This document shows positions 54,229-64,000 of a stretch of DNA of 64,000 nucleotides, one piece after another. Numbering within the stretch: the first letter of the stretch is position 1; every line of letters begins with the position of its first letter. The stretch lies in the NCBI GenBank assembly GCA_022605405.1, contig JABYQQ010000009.1, positions 372,001 through 436,000 on the forward strand, read 5' to 3'. Both the position numbers and the translations under genes were made by a program. This DNA is from Earliella scabrosa. Its lineage: Eukaryota > Basidiomycota > Agaricomycetes > Polyporales > Polyporaceae. The notes below the pieces were generated by a model. The model had not been told where the DNA came from. It was given only the letters and a program-made list of their open reading frames with translations, and ran no database searches.

Positions 54229-56478
54229 TCAACCACCACGCGCGGTGGCCTTGATCTTGCGCTTTTTCTCCGCCTTAGGGATTTTGTGCTTACGCTTCTC
54301 GCGTGCCTCCTCCTTGGCTGCCTTTTTGCGCTCCTGTAACGAATACTGCGGTCGATGGACGTCCTGTCTATTATCCTTTTCTATTGGACGCACCTTCTTT
54401 GCCTCCTTATCTTCGTGTCTATGTCCGCGAGGCTTCTTCTCCTTGAAGCCGCTCGACTCTTCTTCGCTTTCATCCTCGCTCTCTTCCTCTTCGAGCTCCT
54501 CATCGACCTCGTGTGCGGCCTCGGCCTCTCCGTCGTCCGCAAAACTCACGCTCTTGCTCTGCGCGCGCTGGGACTTCGCGTTCCCATCCACGGCCCCGTC
54601 TCTGCCGTCCTTCGTGCTCTTCGCCGGAGCTACAATCCCGATCGTGTCCTTGTAGATGAGCTTCTCGCCTTCCCCGCGCGAGAGCACGCCGACGTCGCGC
54701 TCAGGATCGTACACTTCGTTCAATGTGCGTGGGATGTACGACCGCATGAACACCTCGTCCTCGTCCGCCTTTCCGTTAGACGTCGGCCCGTCGGCTCCGA
54801 TGTCCTCCTCTGGCTCGGGTTGGTCCATCCATTGGCGGAGCGCCGCCTCCTCGGTTTGGCCGTCCGCACGGGGAAGCTGATCGCGGGTGACAAACTCGAA
54901 CGCACGCCGAAGTCCGACTGTCCGCACGCCGCGCTTCGAGAAGAAGTCTTCGATGTTGCGGAGATCAGAGCGGAGGAAGTCGAAGGCGTGTGGATGATCA
55001 TGTTCGACGGACTGGGAGACATCGATGATGCACAGATGACCACGGGGTGGGGATGGTGGACTAGACTGCTCCTCAGACGTAGATGCCGCCGCCGTGTCGC
55101 TTGACGGGTCGACTGCAGATCCTGGTGTGGACGCATTGTCGTCGACGTGGTATAAAATGTTGTACTCAGAAAGATCGGCATGTACGAGTTTGCACTCGGT
55201 GAACATCTTCCGAGTCATGAGCATGAGCTCGACATAGAGATCGGGGAAGGCTGTTTCGGGGATATCTGCATCCTTTAATCTTGGTGACGCCCTTCATGAC
55301 TGTCAGTGGCCTGTGATCCGGGAAACTAGACACACTTACCATCCGTCCTTGTCTCCTATGAACGTCATAACAAGGACGTTCTCCCGAACCTCCACTGGTT
55401 CGGGACAGCTAATTCCTGCTGTTCTCAAGCGCTTGAGGTTACGCATTTCTTTCTCTGCCCAGACACGAACCATCTTCCGAGGATTATGACGGCTACATTA
55501 TGCCGCGTCAGATACACCATGTTGGATAGGAACCAGATTCTTACCTGTAGCCTCGGCGAAATCGGAATTCTCCAGACACATAACGATCCCGGTCCTTGAA
55601 CACGAGAATCGATGTCTTGTAAATCTTGAGAGCAAGGTGCTTGCGTTCGGGCGTGAGTGCATGATATACATTTGCCTAAAAGCCATGATATCAGAATGTA
55701 GTGTCGATACTGTGGAACCAAGAGCGGCTTACCTCCTTCCCTGTACTGACACAGCCGTTCACTTCGTATAACAGCCCCCTTCCGATCATCTTGAACAGAA
55801 TGATGCGTGTCCGCGGATCCAGCACCTGCTCGCTAGTCGCGCGATCGCTCTTGTCCTTCATGTTGGCAGTGGCAGACGGGCCTTTCCGGTTCACTCCTAC
55901 CCCGAGGTCGTATGGAAGGTCGAGATTCCGCAGACGGGACGAATACTTAGAGAGAGCTTGAAGTTGATTCTCGGTCTTGTCTTTCGCATGTTGCTCCTGC
56001 TGCTGGGAAGTGGTGGTGGACGTAGCCTTCAGTTGGCGAGGGCGATTCACGGCTGGAAGGGGGGCTACCGCCGACTTGGAATTGATGGCAGACGCTACCC
56101 CTTGTGCGGCACCCGTGCGCACCGCAACATGTTGCCTGAGCCTGTTGTACTGCTTCGTGAAATCTGGGTGGGTGGTTCGCTCTGCTGCACCCAAGGACAG
56201 GGGTAGATTGAAAGCGCACCTCGTTCAGCAATCTCCCAGTCCTCGTCTTCTGCTCGCAGTGTCTGGAACGCCTCGGCCTCTAGTATGTCCTCCTCCTGCT
56301 CAAACTCATCAGGCTCGCTCTCCTCGTCTTCTGAACTATCCGACGACCACGCAAGTAGTTCTTCGTCGTCGATGAAGGTGTGACCTTCTCTTGGATCAAG
56401 TGCTGTATGACCTGCAGGATCGTTGGGTGCGTCGTCAAATTGGCCTTCCTCAAAGGCGTCTTGCACTCGCACGGGCAT
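54229..56478 (-). CDS. RIO1: RIO1 atypical serine protein kinase
   Basis: Exons 56478-56220, 56184-55733, 55675-55545, 55492-55340 and 55291-54229 give 685 residues. RIO1 signatures: STGKEANVYHA (flexible P-loop equivalent, about 235-245), [30 protein letters not shown] (catalytic loop) and [12 protein letters not shown] (metal-binding loop). The N terminus is acidic and the C-terminal third is very acidic then basic ([34 protein letters not shown]), typical of fungal Rio1. Rio1 is an ATPase/kinase needed for late cytoplasmic 40S maturation and 20S pre-rRNA cleavage. The first intron is only 35 nt and the acceptor of exon 5 (CATGAAG) was chosen because it restores [10 protein letters not shown]. 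Confidence 0.92.
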
Positions 56479-56782
56479 GATTGGGGTCAGTTGTGATCGT
56501 TTATAGCCAGGGCAACTTGGGGCGATGTGGAGGTGAAGAGGGAGAGTGCTTGCGATCTCGAAAATGACCCGCCCGATCTGGGGTGATCTAATCGGGCAGG
56601 CTGCTCAATCTAATCTTATCTAAGGACTGCGCTTGGGGTGCTGCCTGCTGCAGTGCTGCACCACCTCAACAAGCCACGACTCGGACAGTCAGTAACACTT
56701 TTGCTTGTCAGCGTCAACTCTTCTCGTACTGGGTGAACCTCCGAGCCAACTGTTAGCTTGCAGCCCGGAGCTCAGTCTACTA
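56479..56782. promoter_or_regulatory. Bidirectional intergenic region RIO1/membrane protein
   Basis: 304 bp between divergent start codons. A GATCTGGGGTGATCTAATCG dyad-like stretch lies at 56575-56594; no known site is claimed. Confidence 0.45.
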
Positions 56783-57462
56783 ATGGCTACTGCGGTGAGG
56801 CAGAGGGTGCCATTCCGATTCTCCGAGGACGACGAGCAGGATGGTCATATTCTGGATGAGCAAGGTGAGTCCTGTCTTGAGTATCGCAAAGCACTCCACT
56901 CATGGTATGGCAGAACAAGAGGAATTGATTGGCCGGCTTCGTCAAGAGAGTGAAACCTCAAACTCCATCTACTACATGGGTTTACAAGTTGTCCTCGGGC
57001 TATCGCTGTTGATGTATGTCCGTCAGCACTCATGCCAGGTCCTTTGCCTGAAGGTTTCCACCCCATAGCCATCTTGTCTTCTTGTTCAGCTCGTCGAAGT
57101 TATCTCCACTTGAGGCACTGCTACCCAGCTCGTCTCCATCTCAGCCCGTACCTCTAGCCACGGGGCTTACATTCCTGAACATCCTCATCCACCTCCATCT
57201 TGCTCTGTTCACATTGCCTCCGACTGCACTACCTCCCCACCTGAAGCTTCCACTCCCGCTCTCACACCCAATCACAGTCACTGTCCCTGCTGTCGCCCCC
57301 GCATATGCGCTTGTCCTCGGACGAGGTCAAGCAGATGTGATCTGGCGGGCCATTCCCGGGATCCTCACGGTACTCGTTGCACTGGTATTGAAGTGGATAA
57401 GGGATGCAGATAGAGATCTGACGGAGCTGGAGAAGTTGAAGTACAACGCACGAGGAGCATGA
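56783..57462 (+). CDS. Small predicted membrane protein, conserved-looking
   Basis: Exons 56783-56864, 56914-57013 and 57090-57462 encode 184 residues. An acidic N-terminal segment (FSEDDEQDGHILDEQEQEEL) precedes a first hydrophobic stretch (MGLQVVLGLSLLMI), a Pro-rich hydrophobic middle (GLTFLNILIHLHLALFTLP), and a C-terminal segment with two more hydrophobic stretches (VTVPAVAPAYALVLG, IPGILTVLVALVLKWI) and a charged end. Two to four membrane spans are plausible. I do not recognise the family. Reading frame and splice sites are clean, so the gene is probably real. Confidence 0.7.
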
Positions 57463-57743
57463 CGCCGGCCTATAGGTATGGTCTCATATGTACGTTGTAC
57501 TGTACGTTAGTTAGGATGTTCAGTATTTCTGCAATCACGATGCATGAGCTTGACGTCTCCATCGTAGAAGGTGTGCGGTGGATGGTACATCTCACCCCAG
57601 AGTGTGTCGAGAGTCGAGACTCGAAGTCACCAGCAGCGCTTCCTAGCTTCGAGTCTTCTGAGCGCCTTGCATTTCTCAAGCTTCTACCGCCACATCCGCT
57701 CTCCGTTCCGGCTCGTTTGACGATCCTTGGACGACCATACCCC

Positions 57744-58312
57744 ATGTCTCTTCGTCTCGCAGCGCGGCTACAGTCCGTATTCCCCTCTCTGGCACGCACT
57801 GTCGTGAACCGCGCTGCACAGCGTCCACCGCCTCCGCCCCGTGGTGCGCCAGCCAGCAATGCTCTCCACAGCCAGGAACACTGACTTGCATGTCCTGGTA
57901 CCTGCAGGCAACATAACGGACGCAGAAGCATTCCTCAAGGCCATCGGACGCTCCTCAGAGACGAAGCTGAGCGTTGAGTCGTGGCAGGAGCTATGGCAGA
58001 CTAACGGCTTTGCCCTCAAGAAGGCAGGACTTGGCGTGAGGGACCGTAGGTGCGTACAGCTCTCCAGTTCCTCGTCACGTCCATTGGGCCATATGGTACA
58101 TGCCTACAGGTATATTCTATGGTGCATGGAGAAGTTCCGTCAGGGAGAGGAGCCGGCAGAGTTCGCACATACCGCCAAACCGGCGAAGAAAATACGAGGG
58201 TACGTGCTCACTCCTCCCATGATGTGCGGTGTTTGCTCACGGTACCTCCTTGCCAAGGCGTGGTCCAGCGGTGCAAAATGGAAAACGCTTGCGGTCCAGA
58301 AGACATCGGTAG
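57744..58312 (+). CDS. FYV4: Mitochondrial small ribosomal subunit protein mS41 (IGR-motif protein)
   Basis: Exons 57744-57772, 57822-58049, 58110-58199 and 58258-58312 encode 133 residues. The IGR domain is clear: ITDAEAFLKAIGRSSETKL, SWQELWQTNGFALKKAGLGV and RDRRYILWCMEKFRQG, followed by RGPAVQNGKRLRSRRHR. The N terminus (MSLRLAARLHVHRLRPVVRQ) is basic and Ser/Arg/Leu-rich, as for mitochondrial import. Yeast Fyv4/mS41 is a component of the mitochondrial ribosomal small subunit. The first intron has a weak GTCCGT donor; starting at the Met of MLSTARNTDL is the alternative. Last acceptor chosen by frame. Confidence 0.85.
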
Positions 58313-58474
58313 TGGACAGCGTGTATGCGCTCTGGACCAGTACCGCACTGTGTCATCATCTGGTACCTGTACATCGCACCCTAATACGCATAGACGTGGC
58401 CTTGCGACTGCCCTAGAGTATTGCTATATCGGAAGAATTTTGATTCCTGGTTTGTTGAGAACGTGGAGGTAGGA

Positions 58475-58490
58475 GGGAAAAAATCAGAGC
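58475..58490 (-). terminator. RNA polymerase III terminator of tRNA-Glu
   Basis: A run of six T residues on the minus strand begins a few bases beyond the tRNA 3' end, the normal Pol III stop signal. Confidence 0.75.
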
Positions 58491-58561
58491 TCCGATACGG
58501 GGAATCGAACCCCGAGCTACCGCGTGAAAGGCGGTAATGTTAGCCGTTACACCATATCGGA
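58491..58561 (-). tRNA. tRNA-Glu (TTC)
   Basis: A 71-nt cloverleaf without intron. The 7-bp acceptor stem TCCGATA/TATCGGA is perfect, the anticodon arm is ACCGC-CTTTCAC-GCGGT with anticodon TTC, and the T arm CGGGG-TTCGATT-CCCCG is perfect. The A box GTGTAACGGC and B box GGTTCGATTCC are present. The gene looks functional. Confidence 0.97.
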
Positions 58562-59184
58562 TTGGAGACGGCGTTTGCAAGACGCTTCATGTCGGACACA
58601 TGTCCTCAGAAAGCAGGAGTAGCGCTGGCACTGCTTCCAAGTACTTGGTATAGATCTCTGCATTCCGGACACGATCGAGCAGGATCGAGCCTCCTGCCAG
58701 TGGCATGCACCTTGACTGGCACAAGCTGGCACATCGACCGCGACATGGTCCCTAGCGTGAAACGTCGAGTAACCATGGAGTCGGATGTGTGAAGGGCCAC
58801 TTCACTACGCGTGGCCCAAGCTTTACAGTTCATTGCGTCGAGTTGGACAAAGCGACAACAAAGCTTCCGCGATAGATCTGAGCTCACAGGTGATGGAGTG
58901 ATACCCACAAAAAGGAAAGCGAGGCAGGAGCCGCGGATCTGGGCAATCTGCAGATGCGCACCCTTGTTTCCTGGACCGGTTTATACGGTCGTGACAATAG
59001 TTCTTTGGTCTTCTCTTACCGCTTGGGCCACTCGCACCGTCGCGCCCGAGTCCCTGCCACAGGTCTTTGTCCTCGGTCTATATAACATACCTTGCGATGA
59101 GTGTCTCGCGTCGAACACCCACCTCCAACCGCTTTCTATACTACGCCTTTCTCCCTGCCGCCGCCTCAGATCTTTATCACCACA
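58562..59184. other. Intergenic, upstream region of zinc-finger gene
   Basis: A TATATAAC at 59079-59086, about 100 bp before the start codon, could be a TATA box. No other feature is supported. Confidence 0.4.
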
Positions 59185-60406
59185 ATGTCGATGCTTCGCC
59201 ACGCTCAACGTTACGAACCGGAAGACCAAGAGATGGGCTGGCTGGTGCTCGAAGCGCCACAGTTCCACCAGCAGCAGGTTGACCCCAAGCTGATCTCTCC
59301 CGCCCCCGCCATGAAAGACGACGACGGCGACTCTTCCTCATCCTGCCCCAGCGACGCCGGGAGCTCGGACTCGGAGGACGAGTATCCCTACGGCTATGTC
59401 CCGGACAACACGAGGTGGATTCGGGACGGCGACTTTGTGTACGCAGCGGAGGACCTGCAGGACTCTTAGTGCGTCATTCATTCATTCCTTTGTGTGGCCG
59501 ATCACTGACCTGGTGCCACCCATCGCTAGCCTGACTCCCGACACCGACCACGTTCTCGACGACGCGCCGTACCTGCCTCCCGGCGAGGACAAAGGATTCA
59601 ACTCGCTCCTCGCCCCCACCGACCTCGCACCCTCCTCCCCTTTCGTCAAGCCCTACGGCTTCCGCGACACATCACCACACGAGCAGCAGGCTGTCTCGCC
59701 GCTAGAACTCACCCGGTCGCTCCCCTCGACGCCCCCGCCTCAGCCGCGAGCCAGCTCCTCGCGCCGCACCTCAGCCAGGAAGCCGCGCGTGTACGTCGAG
59801 GAAGACACAGACGACGAGGCCTACACCAGCGGCGACGACGCGTCCGAGGACGAGTACATCCCCTCTCCCAAGGTGCGCACACGCAGGCTGCCGCCCTCGC
59901 GCGGGAGCCCTTCGTCGCGGTCCAAGGCGCGCCACAGTCCCCGCTACTCCTACTCCCCGTACCCCTCCTCCGCCTCGTCCCCGGGCTCCGCAGCCGAGTC
60001 GTCGCACGCGTCGAACAGCCGCCAGCCGGGCCCGCGCAACCGCCAGATCTTCGACCAGCCTCCGCCGCCGCGCGGGAGCTGGAGCAAGACCGGGCCCGAC
60101 GCGTACCGCTGCCCGTACTGCGACCACTTCCAGCACAACAAGCGTTCGCCGGACATGGAGCGCCACATCCGCTCGCACTTCCGGACCTCGAGCAAGGAGA
60201 AGTGGGTCTGCTGCGGGGTGCCGATCGAGGAGGCGGCGGAGTACAACGTCAGCCCGGACGCGAACCGGTGGGAGTTCAACGGGCACGTCCTCGTCGGCGG
60301 ATGTCACAAGGACTTCAGCCGCATGGACGCGCTCAAGCGCCATTGGGGCAACAAGAACATCGCTTGTGTCGGCGATATCCAGTACGCGCGTCCGGACGGC
60401 GAGTAG
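59185..60406 (+). CDS. C2H2-type zinc-finger protein
   Basis: Two exons (59185-59468 and 59530-60406) give 386 residues. The first about 280 residues are Ser/Pro-rich with acidic patches (CPSDAGSSDSEDE, EEDTDDEAYTSGDD). The C-terminal part has a classical C2H2 finger YRCPYCDHFQHNKRSPDMERHIRSH with lengthened spacing, a CCG segment, then GHVLVGGCHKDFSRMDALKRHWGNKN as a likely second, degenerate finger. This layout recurs in mushroom transcription-factor-like proteins; nuclear DNA binding is an inference and targets are unknown. Frame is intact. Confidence 0.8.
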
Positions 60407-60865
60407 ACGGGTTGCGCGAGCGCGGCCCTGGGAAGATCGAGGACCTGACATCAAGAGTGAGTCCAATGTGGCGTGCCGTGGCGTGTTTCGGGACTGACCG
60501 ATGCATGATACAGTTTAGAGCCCACCTACACCATGCATCATCACCGTATACCCTGTACGACACCAGGCTGTCGTTGTACGCAGTTGGCGACCAGGGCACA
60601 TAGGACATTGTACTATCGCACCACATTCTGCCATCCTACCATCAGCGCAAGTGTATCGTATCCATAGCATCTATAGCAAATAATCCTTTCTCGCGTTCGT
60701 AATTGTCTTCCGGATGTCTTGTGTCGATCATCCATCCGTATCGTAGTCTGCGAGGACCGTGCAGAAAATCGGGCATGTCTTGTATTACAGAAGCACGGAC
60801 GTACAATAAGATTGATTCGCCAATCACGACCCGTCGAGGCCGGTTTCACCGACGCCAGCAGAGGG
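60407..60865. other. Convergent 3' intergenic region
   Basis: Lies between the 3' ends of the zinc-finger gene and the FHA gene. Nothing else seen. Confidence 0.4.
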
Positions 60866-62039
60866 CTAAGCCGCGTCTTCACTGAGAAGGACGTATTCGC
60901 GAGCGGACTCTCCGAATTTGATCACTGGAGGGGCGCGTCAGGACAACATAGGCGGAGGAGAATGACCTTGACGCACCATCGCCAAGCATTAGTTCGTAGT
61001 AGCGAGAAGTCGGTATCGGAGCGTCGTTGACTATGGTGCCATTTGTGGACTCCAAGTCGATGATGAAGGGTCTATTTCATGGCGGATAACGTGAGTACGC
61101 GCTTCACACTACCGCATTCCCTGAGGGACAACTCACTTTACAGCAGCTTTCACGTCCCCAAACTCGTTCTTCTCTTGAACCTGACGGTCTACGCGCAAAT
61201 GAATACATAGGTCACGCGTAATCGTGTACGAATGGGACGCACATTGAATCACCGCGTGCTGTTTGGAGCACGACGGATGGTCGACCGCTATATCGACGAC
61301 AGCCCGGTCCCTGCCAATGAGGTACGCGCTCTGCCGCTGTATATGCAGCAAATCTTGAAATGTACGGCCGTTGGGCATGGGTATCAAGGACGAGTGCTAG
61401 TACGACAGTGCACTCACCCACTTGCTCCTTCCCCTTGAACACATACAGCCTCCACCCACCCGTAGGCTTCCGCGCCTCTGGCGGCTCGTGGTACTTCAGC
61501 ACCGTCTTCGTCCCGTCCCCGAGCTGCACCGTCTTCGTCGCCGCAGCGAGCAGGCCGGACGGCGCAAAGTTGGGCTTTGCCTTGTCCTCGACCGCAGCGG
61601 ACCGCGAGCGCGAGCGGGACTGGGACCCTGGTTTGGACGAGCGTGGACGAGGCGAGGCGGAGCGACGTGACGGGCCTGCATGTCGCGAGTCTCGGTCCCT
61701 GTCTCGGTCGTCGCGGCGTCGTTCCCCGTCCCCGTTCCCGTCCCTGTCGCGCCGCCGGTCGTCTTCGCGGTCACGTCCCCGCCCATACCCTCTCTCCTCG
61801 TCTCGGTACCGGTCGCGCGCGCGATCCCGGTCAGAGTCCTCCTCCCTCCGCCTTCTGTCCCGTTCCCAATTTCGGTCGTCGTTTCGTCTGGAAGGCTCCC
61901 CTCTGTCTTCGTCTCGGTCGCGTCGGGAGCCGCGGTAGCCGTCGTCCCTTCCGTAACGTTCTCGCCGGTCGTCTCGGTGACGTGAAGAGTCTCCGTTTCT
62001 ATCTCCAGCGTATGGTGCTCGCGGCGAGTCTCGTGGCAT
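60866..62039 (-). CDS. PML1: FHA-domain splicing factor of the PML1/SNIP1 type
   Basis: Exons 62039-61418, 61353-61243, 61188-61137, 61071-60977 and 60924-60866 encode 312 residues. The first 150 residues are an RD/RS-rich tract (DRDRARDRYRDEERGYGRGR). Then TGGWRLYVFKGKEQV leads into the FHA domain: SAYLIGRDRAVVDIAVDHPS, CSKQHAVIQYR, FIIDLESTNGTIVND, ELMLGDVIKFGESAREYVLL. The GRD, SKQH and NGT residues that contact phosphothreonine are present. Yeast Pml1 is part of the RES complex, which promotes spliceosome activation and pre-mRNA retention; metazoan SNIP1 has the same RS-plus-FHA layout, which fits this longer form. Intact. Confidence 0.9.
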
Positions 62040-62525
62040 TTTGGGAGGGCGGTAAGAGAATTCCACCGAGAGGTGCAAAGGATTCCCAGTAAGGACGTTG
62101 AACGTTGAGAGGTTCGCAGTTGTGGCACACGCCGCTGGGAGCAGGAGATCGTTCAAGCGCCCCGCGCGCTCAGGGAGTTCACCGCCACCCGACTTCCGGC
62201 CCAGCGCTTGGCGTTGTCACCAACTTGACTGCACCCATTCAATTACGATGGCGCGCATGCATTGCAACCACTAGACTCAAGAGATACATCTCGCAAGCAC
62301 TTTGAGTCGCAGGTCATGTCAGGGGTATGTACGTATCATCATAGTCAGATGTACCGTAACGCTCATGAGTGGGTATCATGTATACACCATACTAATACAG
62401 AAACTCGTACACAGCGGCCAGGGGAAACAAAAACCGCACCCGCGGTTCCCAGTGCCCACCGCTATCAGGACCCATCCTCCAAACAGCGAGCAAGAAACGA
62501 CGGGCTCCTCCCAGCCCCGCTGTGC
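62040..62525. other. Intergenic between FHA and lipase genes
   Basis: 486 bp covering the FHA gene promoter and the lipase 3' end. No repeat or gene recognised. Confidence 0.4.
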
Positions 62526-63793
62526 TCAGTTGCAGAACAGCGTACCGATGAAGATGCCCTCGTACGGCCCGAGGTGGTCGAGGATGCTGCCCCTGAAGAT
62601 GTTCGGCACCGTCTTGATCGTGCACTGTCCGTCGCTCGCGTTGTCGTTGCCCGAGCACGCGACCGCCTTGCCCGGCGAGGTGATGTGCACCTCCCCCTGC
62701 GGGTGCGCGAACCCGAGCCCCCGCCCGGGGATGATCGGCACCAGGTCGCTCTCGTTGTTGATCCGCGTGAAGTCCGGGACCTGTGCGGAGACGGACGGGG
62801 TGAGTGTGAGCGTGGGTTACGGATAGGCAAGATGCTAATTTCAAGACGTACCCTGGCGTCGACGAGCGCGGCCCACTCGGGGTTCCCGACGCGCGGCTTG
62901 CCGTAGGTGACGGCCTTGATGTGGATGTTGGATGGCAGGTGGTAGGACATGAAGACCGAGTCGAGCTCTGCGAGCGCACCGCCGAGCGAGTGTCCGATCT
63001 GCCCGTGCCGACCGTGCCTCAGGTCAGTAAATCCAACTCGGCAAAGACACCCAGACGAGAGGAAAAAGGAGAGGGTAAGTACTGACCAGCATGACCTGCG
63101 TTGCGCCCTTGGTACCGATGAGCCGCTTCGTCTCGGCGAGGATCGTCTGCGCCGTGTCGGCGTGCGCCTCGCCAAAGCCGTTGTGCACCTGCACGGCGCT
63201 GGAGACGCCGGGGAAGAGCTTCTTGTCCAGGTTGTCCAGGAAGAAGTCGATGTCCGTCAGCGCGGACTCCCTATAAACCGACGCAGACGCAGGTAAGCAC
63301 ACACGTATACAGTATCTCTCGCACGGCCTGATCGAAGCGGGCCGACAAATAAATAAACAAATACTCACAGCTCGAGCGGGTCCGTGCCCTGGTGCGCAAC
63401 CACCACAGAGTTCTCGGCCGGCCAGTATCCAACAAAGACTGAAAAAAGGAGAAGATGCATCAGCCTCCCGCTCCAACCCCCCTTTTCCCCCCAACACCCA
63501 TCCACCCAAACACACCCAGAACCCAAAGAAGAACACTCACACAGCTGAACACTCCCTCCGTTCCCCCCAGTCAGAGTGGGCTCGAACCCGGGGAGGGCCC
63601 TGCAGGCCTCCCCACAGCCCCAGTCCGCGATCTTGTCCGAGTCGCAGTAGGCCGCCCGCGCGAACTGGGTGAACGGCGCAAACGCCGCGAGCTGCGCCGA
63701 CGACAGCGCGCTCACCGCACGCTCCGCCAGGGGAGCGGCGACGGCCGCGGTCGCGGCCGAGAGGAAGAGGGACGCGGCAGCGAAGAAACGCAT
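62526..63793 (-). CDS. Secreted class-3 (fungal) lipase
   Basis: Exons 63793-63541, 63438-63369, 63270-63087, 62998-62852 and 62780-62526 give 302 residues. A signal peptide is evident (MRFFAAASLFLSAATAAVAA, then PLAERA, cleavage near residue 20 and a possible Kex-type site after). The nucleophile elbow is GHSLGGALAELDS (Ser about 172), with acid DLVPIIPGRG (Asp about 229) and His in DHLGPYEGIF near the C terminus. VVVAHQGTDP is the oxyanion strand and six or more cysteines suggest disulphides. It belongs to the Rhizomucor/Thermomyces-type lipase family, acting outside the cell on acylglycerols; some relatives are feruloyl esterases, so the substrate is not certain. Confidence 0.9.
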
Positions 63794-64000
63794 CGTGAAA
63801 CTTTGCAGGTCGGTTGCTTTCGTGTGTCGGGTCTCTCGGGTCTCGTGAGGGTGTGTCGTGTGTCGTGTGCCGTGTATCGTGAGTGCGGGCAGGGTCAGAC
63901 CAGTGATCCTGGGCAAAGCAGCAGCGGCAAGACAGCGGGCGGCGGGGACGGCGGCGCGGGAGCCTCTTCCGAGTCGGGGGAGACAAGAACGGGGAGAGGG

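Noticed and set aside
59771..60466. 231-codon minus-strand frame opposite the zinc-finger gene
   Set aside because: Shadow of a GC-rich exon; Val/Arg/Ala-rich without motifs.
61360..62092. Ser/Arg-rich plus-strand frames mimicking an SR protein
   Set aside because: They are the reverse of the RD/RS tract of the FHA gene, which is codon-symmetric; the FHA domain fixes the true strand.

Overview
The window reads as nuclear DNA of a filamentous basidiomycete, most likely an agaricomycete and plausibly a polypore (inference). Genes are cut by many 45-65 nt GT-AG introns. The gene families are typical of mushrooms: a FunK1 fungal-type kinase, a CxC2-type KDZ transposase, an RNase H1 N-terminal-like domain protein, a Ste7/Fuz7-type MAPKK and secreted class-3 lipase. 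The retroelements carry a primer-binding site matching half of a Met tRNA. Exon models were built by hand from splice consensus and reading frame; every complete model below sums to a whole number of codons.

The window has two compartments. From 1 to about 40 kb it is accessory DNA rich in transposons. It holds a truncated reverse-strand LTR (1-554), a decayed F-box/LRR-like gene, a broken FunK1 kinase gene around a tRNA-like sequence, and two lineage-specific genes (5.5-9.6 kb). A small basic protein gene and an intact 10-exon KDZ transposase follow (10.2-15.9 kb), then a fragment of a SWI3/RSC8 chromatin gene and a 120-bp minisatellite. The rest is a nested transposon complex (18.3-37.3 kb). 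In it an intact MULE transposase gene lies between 277-bp terminal inverted repeats that have been separated by a Copia retrotransposon (Copia-1, identical 604-bp LTRs, TGTAT target duplication). Copia-1 itself carries a 1.59-kb TA-flanked DNA element. A second Copia (Copia-2) abuts the right MULE repeat and carries a 709-bp hAT-type element, which in turn contains a palindromic MITE. Further MITE-like elements lie at 38.0-40.0 kb.

From 40.1 kb to the end the window is compact housekeeping DNA: RPN13 proteasome receptor, a 12-exon ARL8 GTPase, PET127, a UspA-domain protein, an M3 thimet-type peptidase, a MAPKK, RIO1 kinase, a small membrane protein, mitochondrial mS41 (FYV4), tRNA-Glu(TTC), a C2H2 zinc-finger protein, a PML1/SNIP1-type FHA protein and a secreted lipase. 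Three gene pairs (ARL8/PET127, M3 peptidase/MAPKK, RIO1/membrane protein) are divergent with 280-350 bp between start codons. No operons are expected or seen; these genes do not form one pathway. The only transposon found within a gene here is a 444-bp MITE in intron 1 of the peptidase gene.

The most notable signals are (i) a stem-loop kept by a compensatory change in three different Copia LTRs, directly followed by a 5' splice-site-like GTAAGT; (ii) Copia-1 with identical LTRs but three in-frame stops, implying mobilisation in trans; and (iii) the intact KDZ gene next to a captured piece of a chromatin-remodelling gene.
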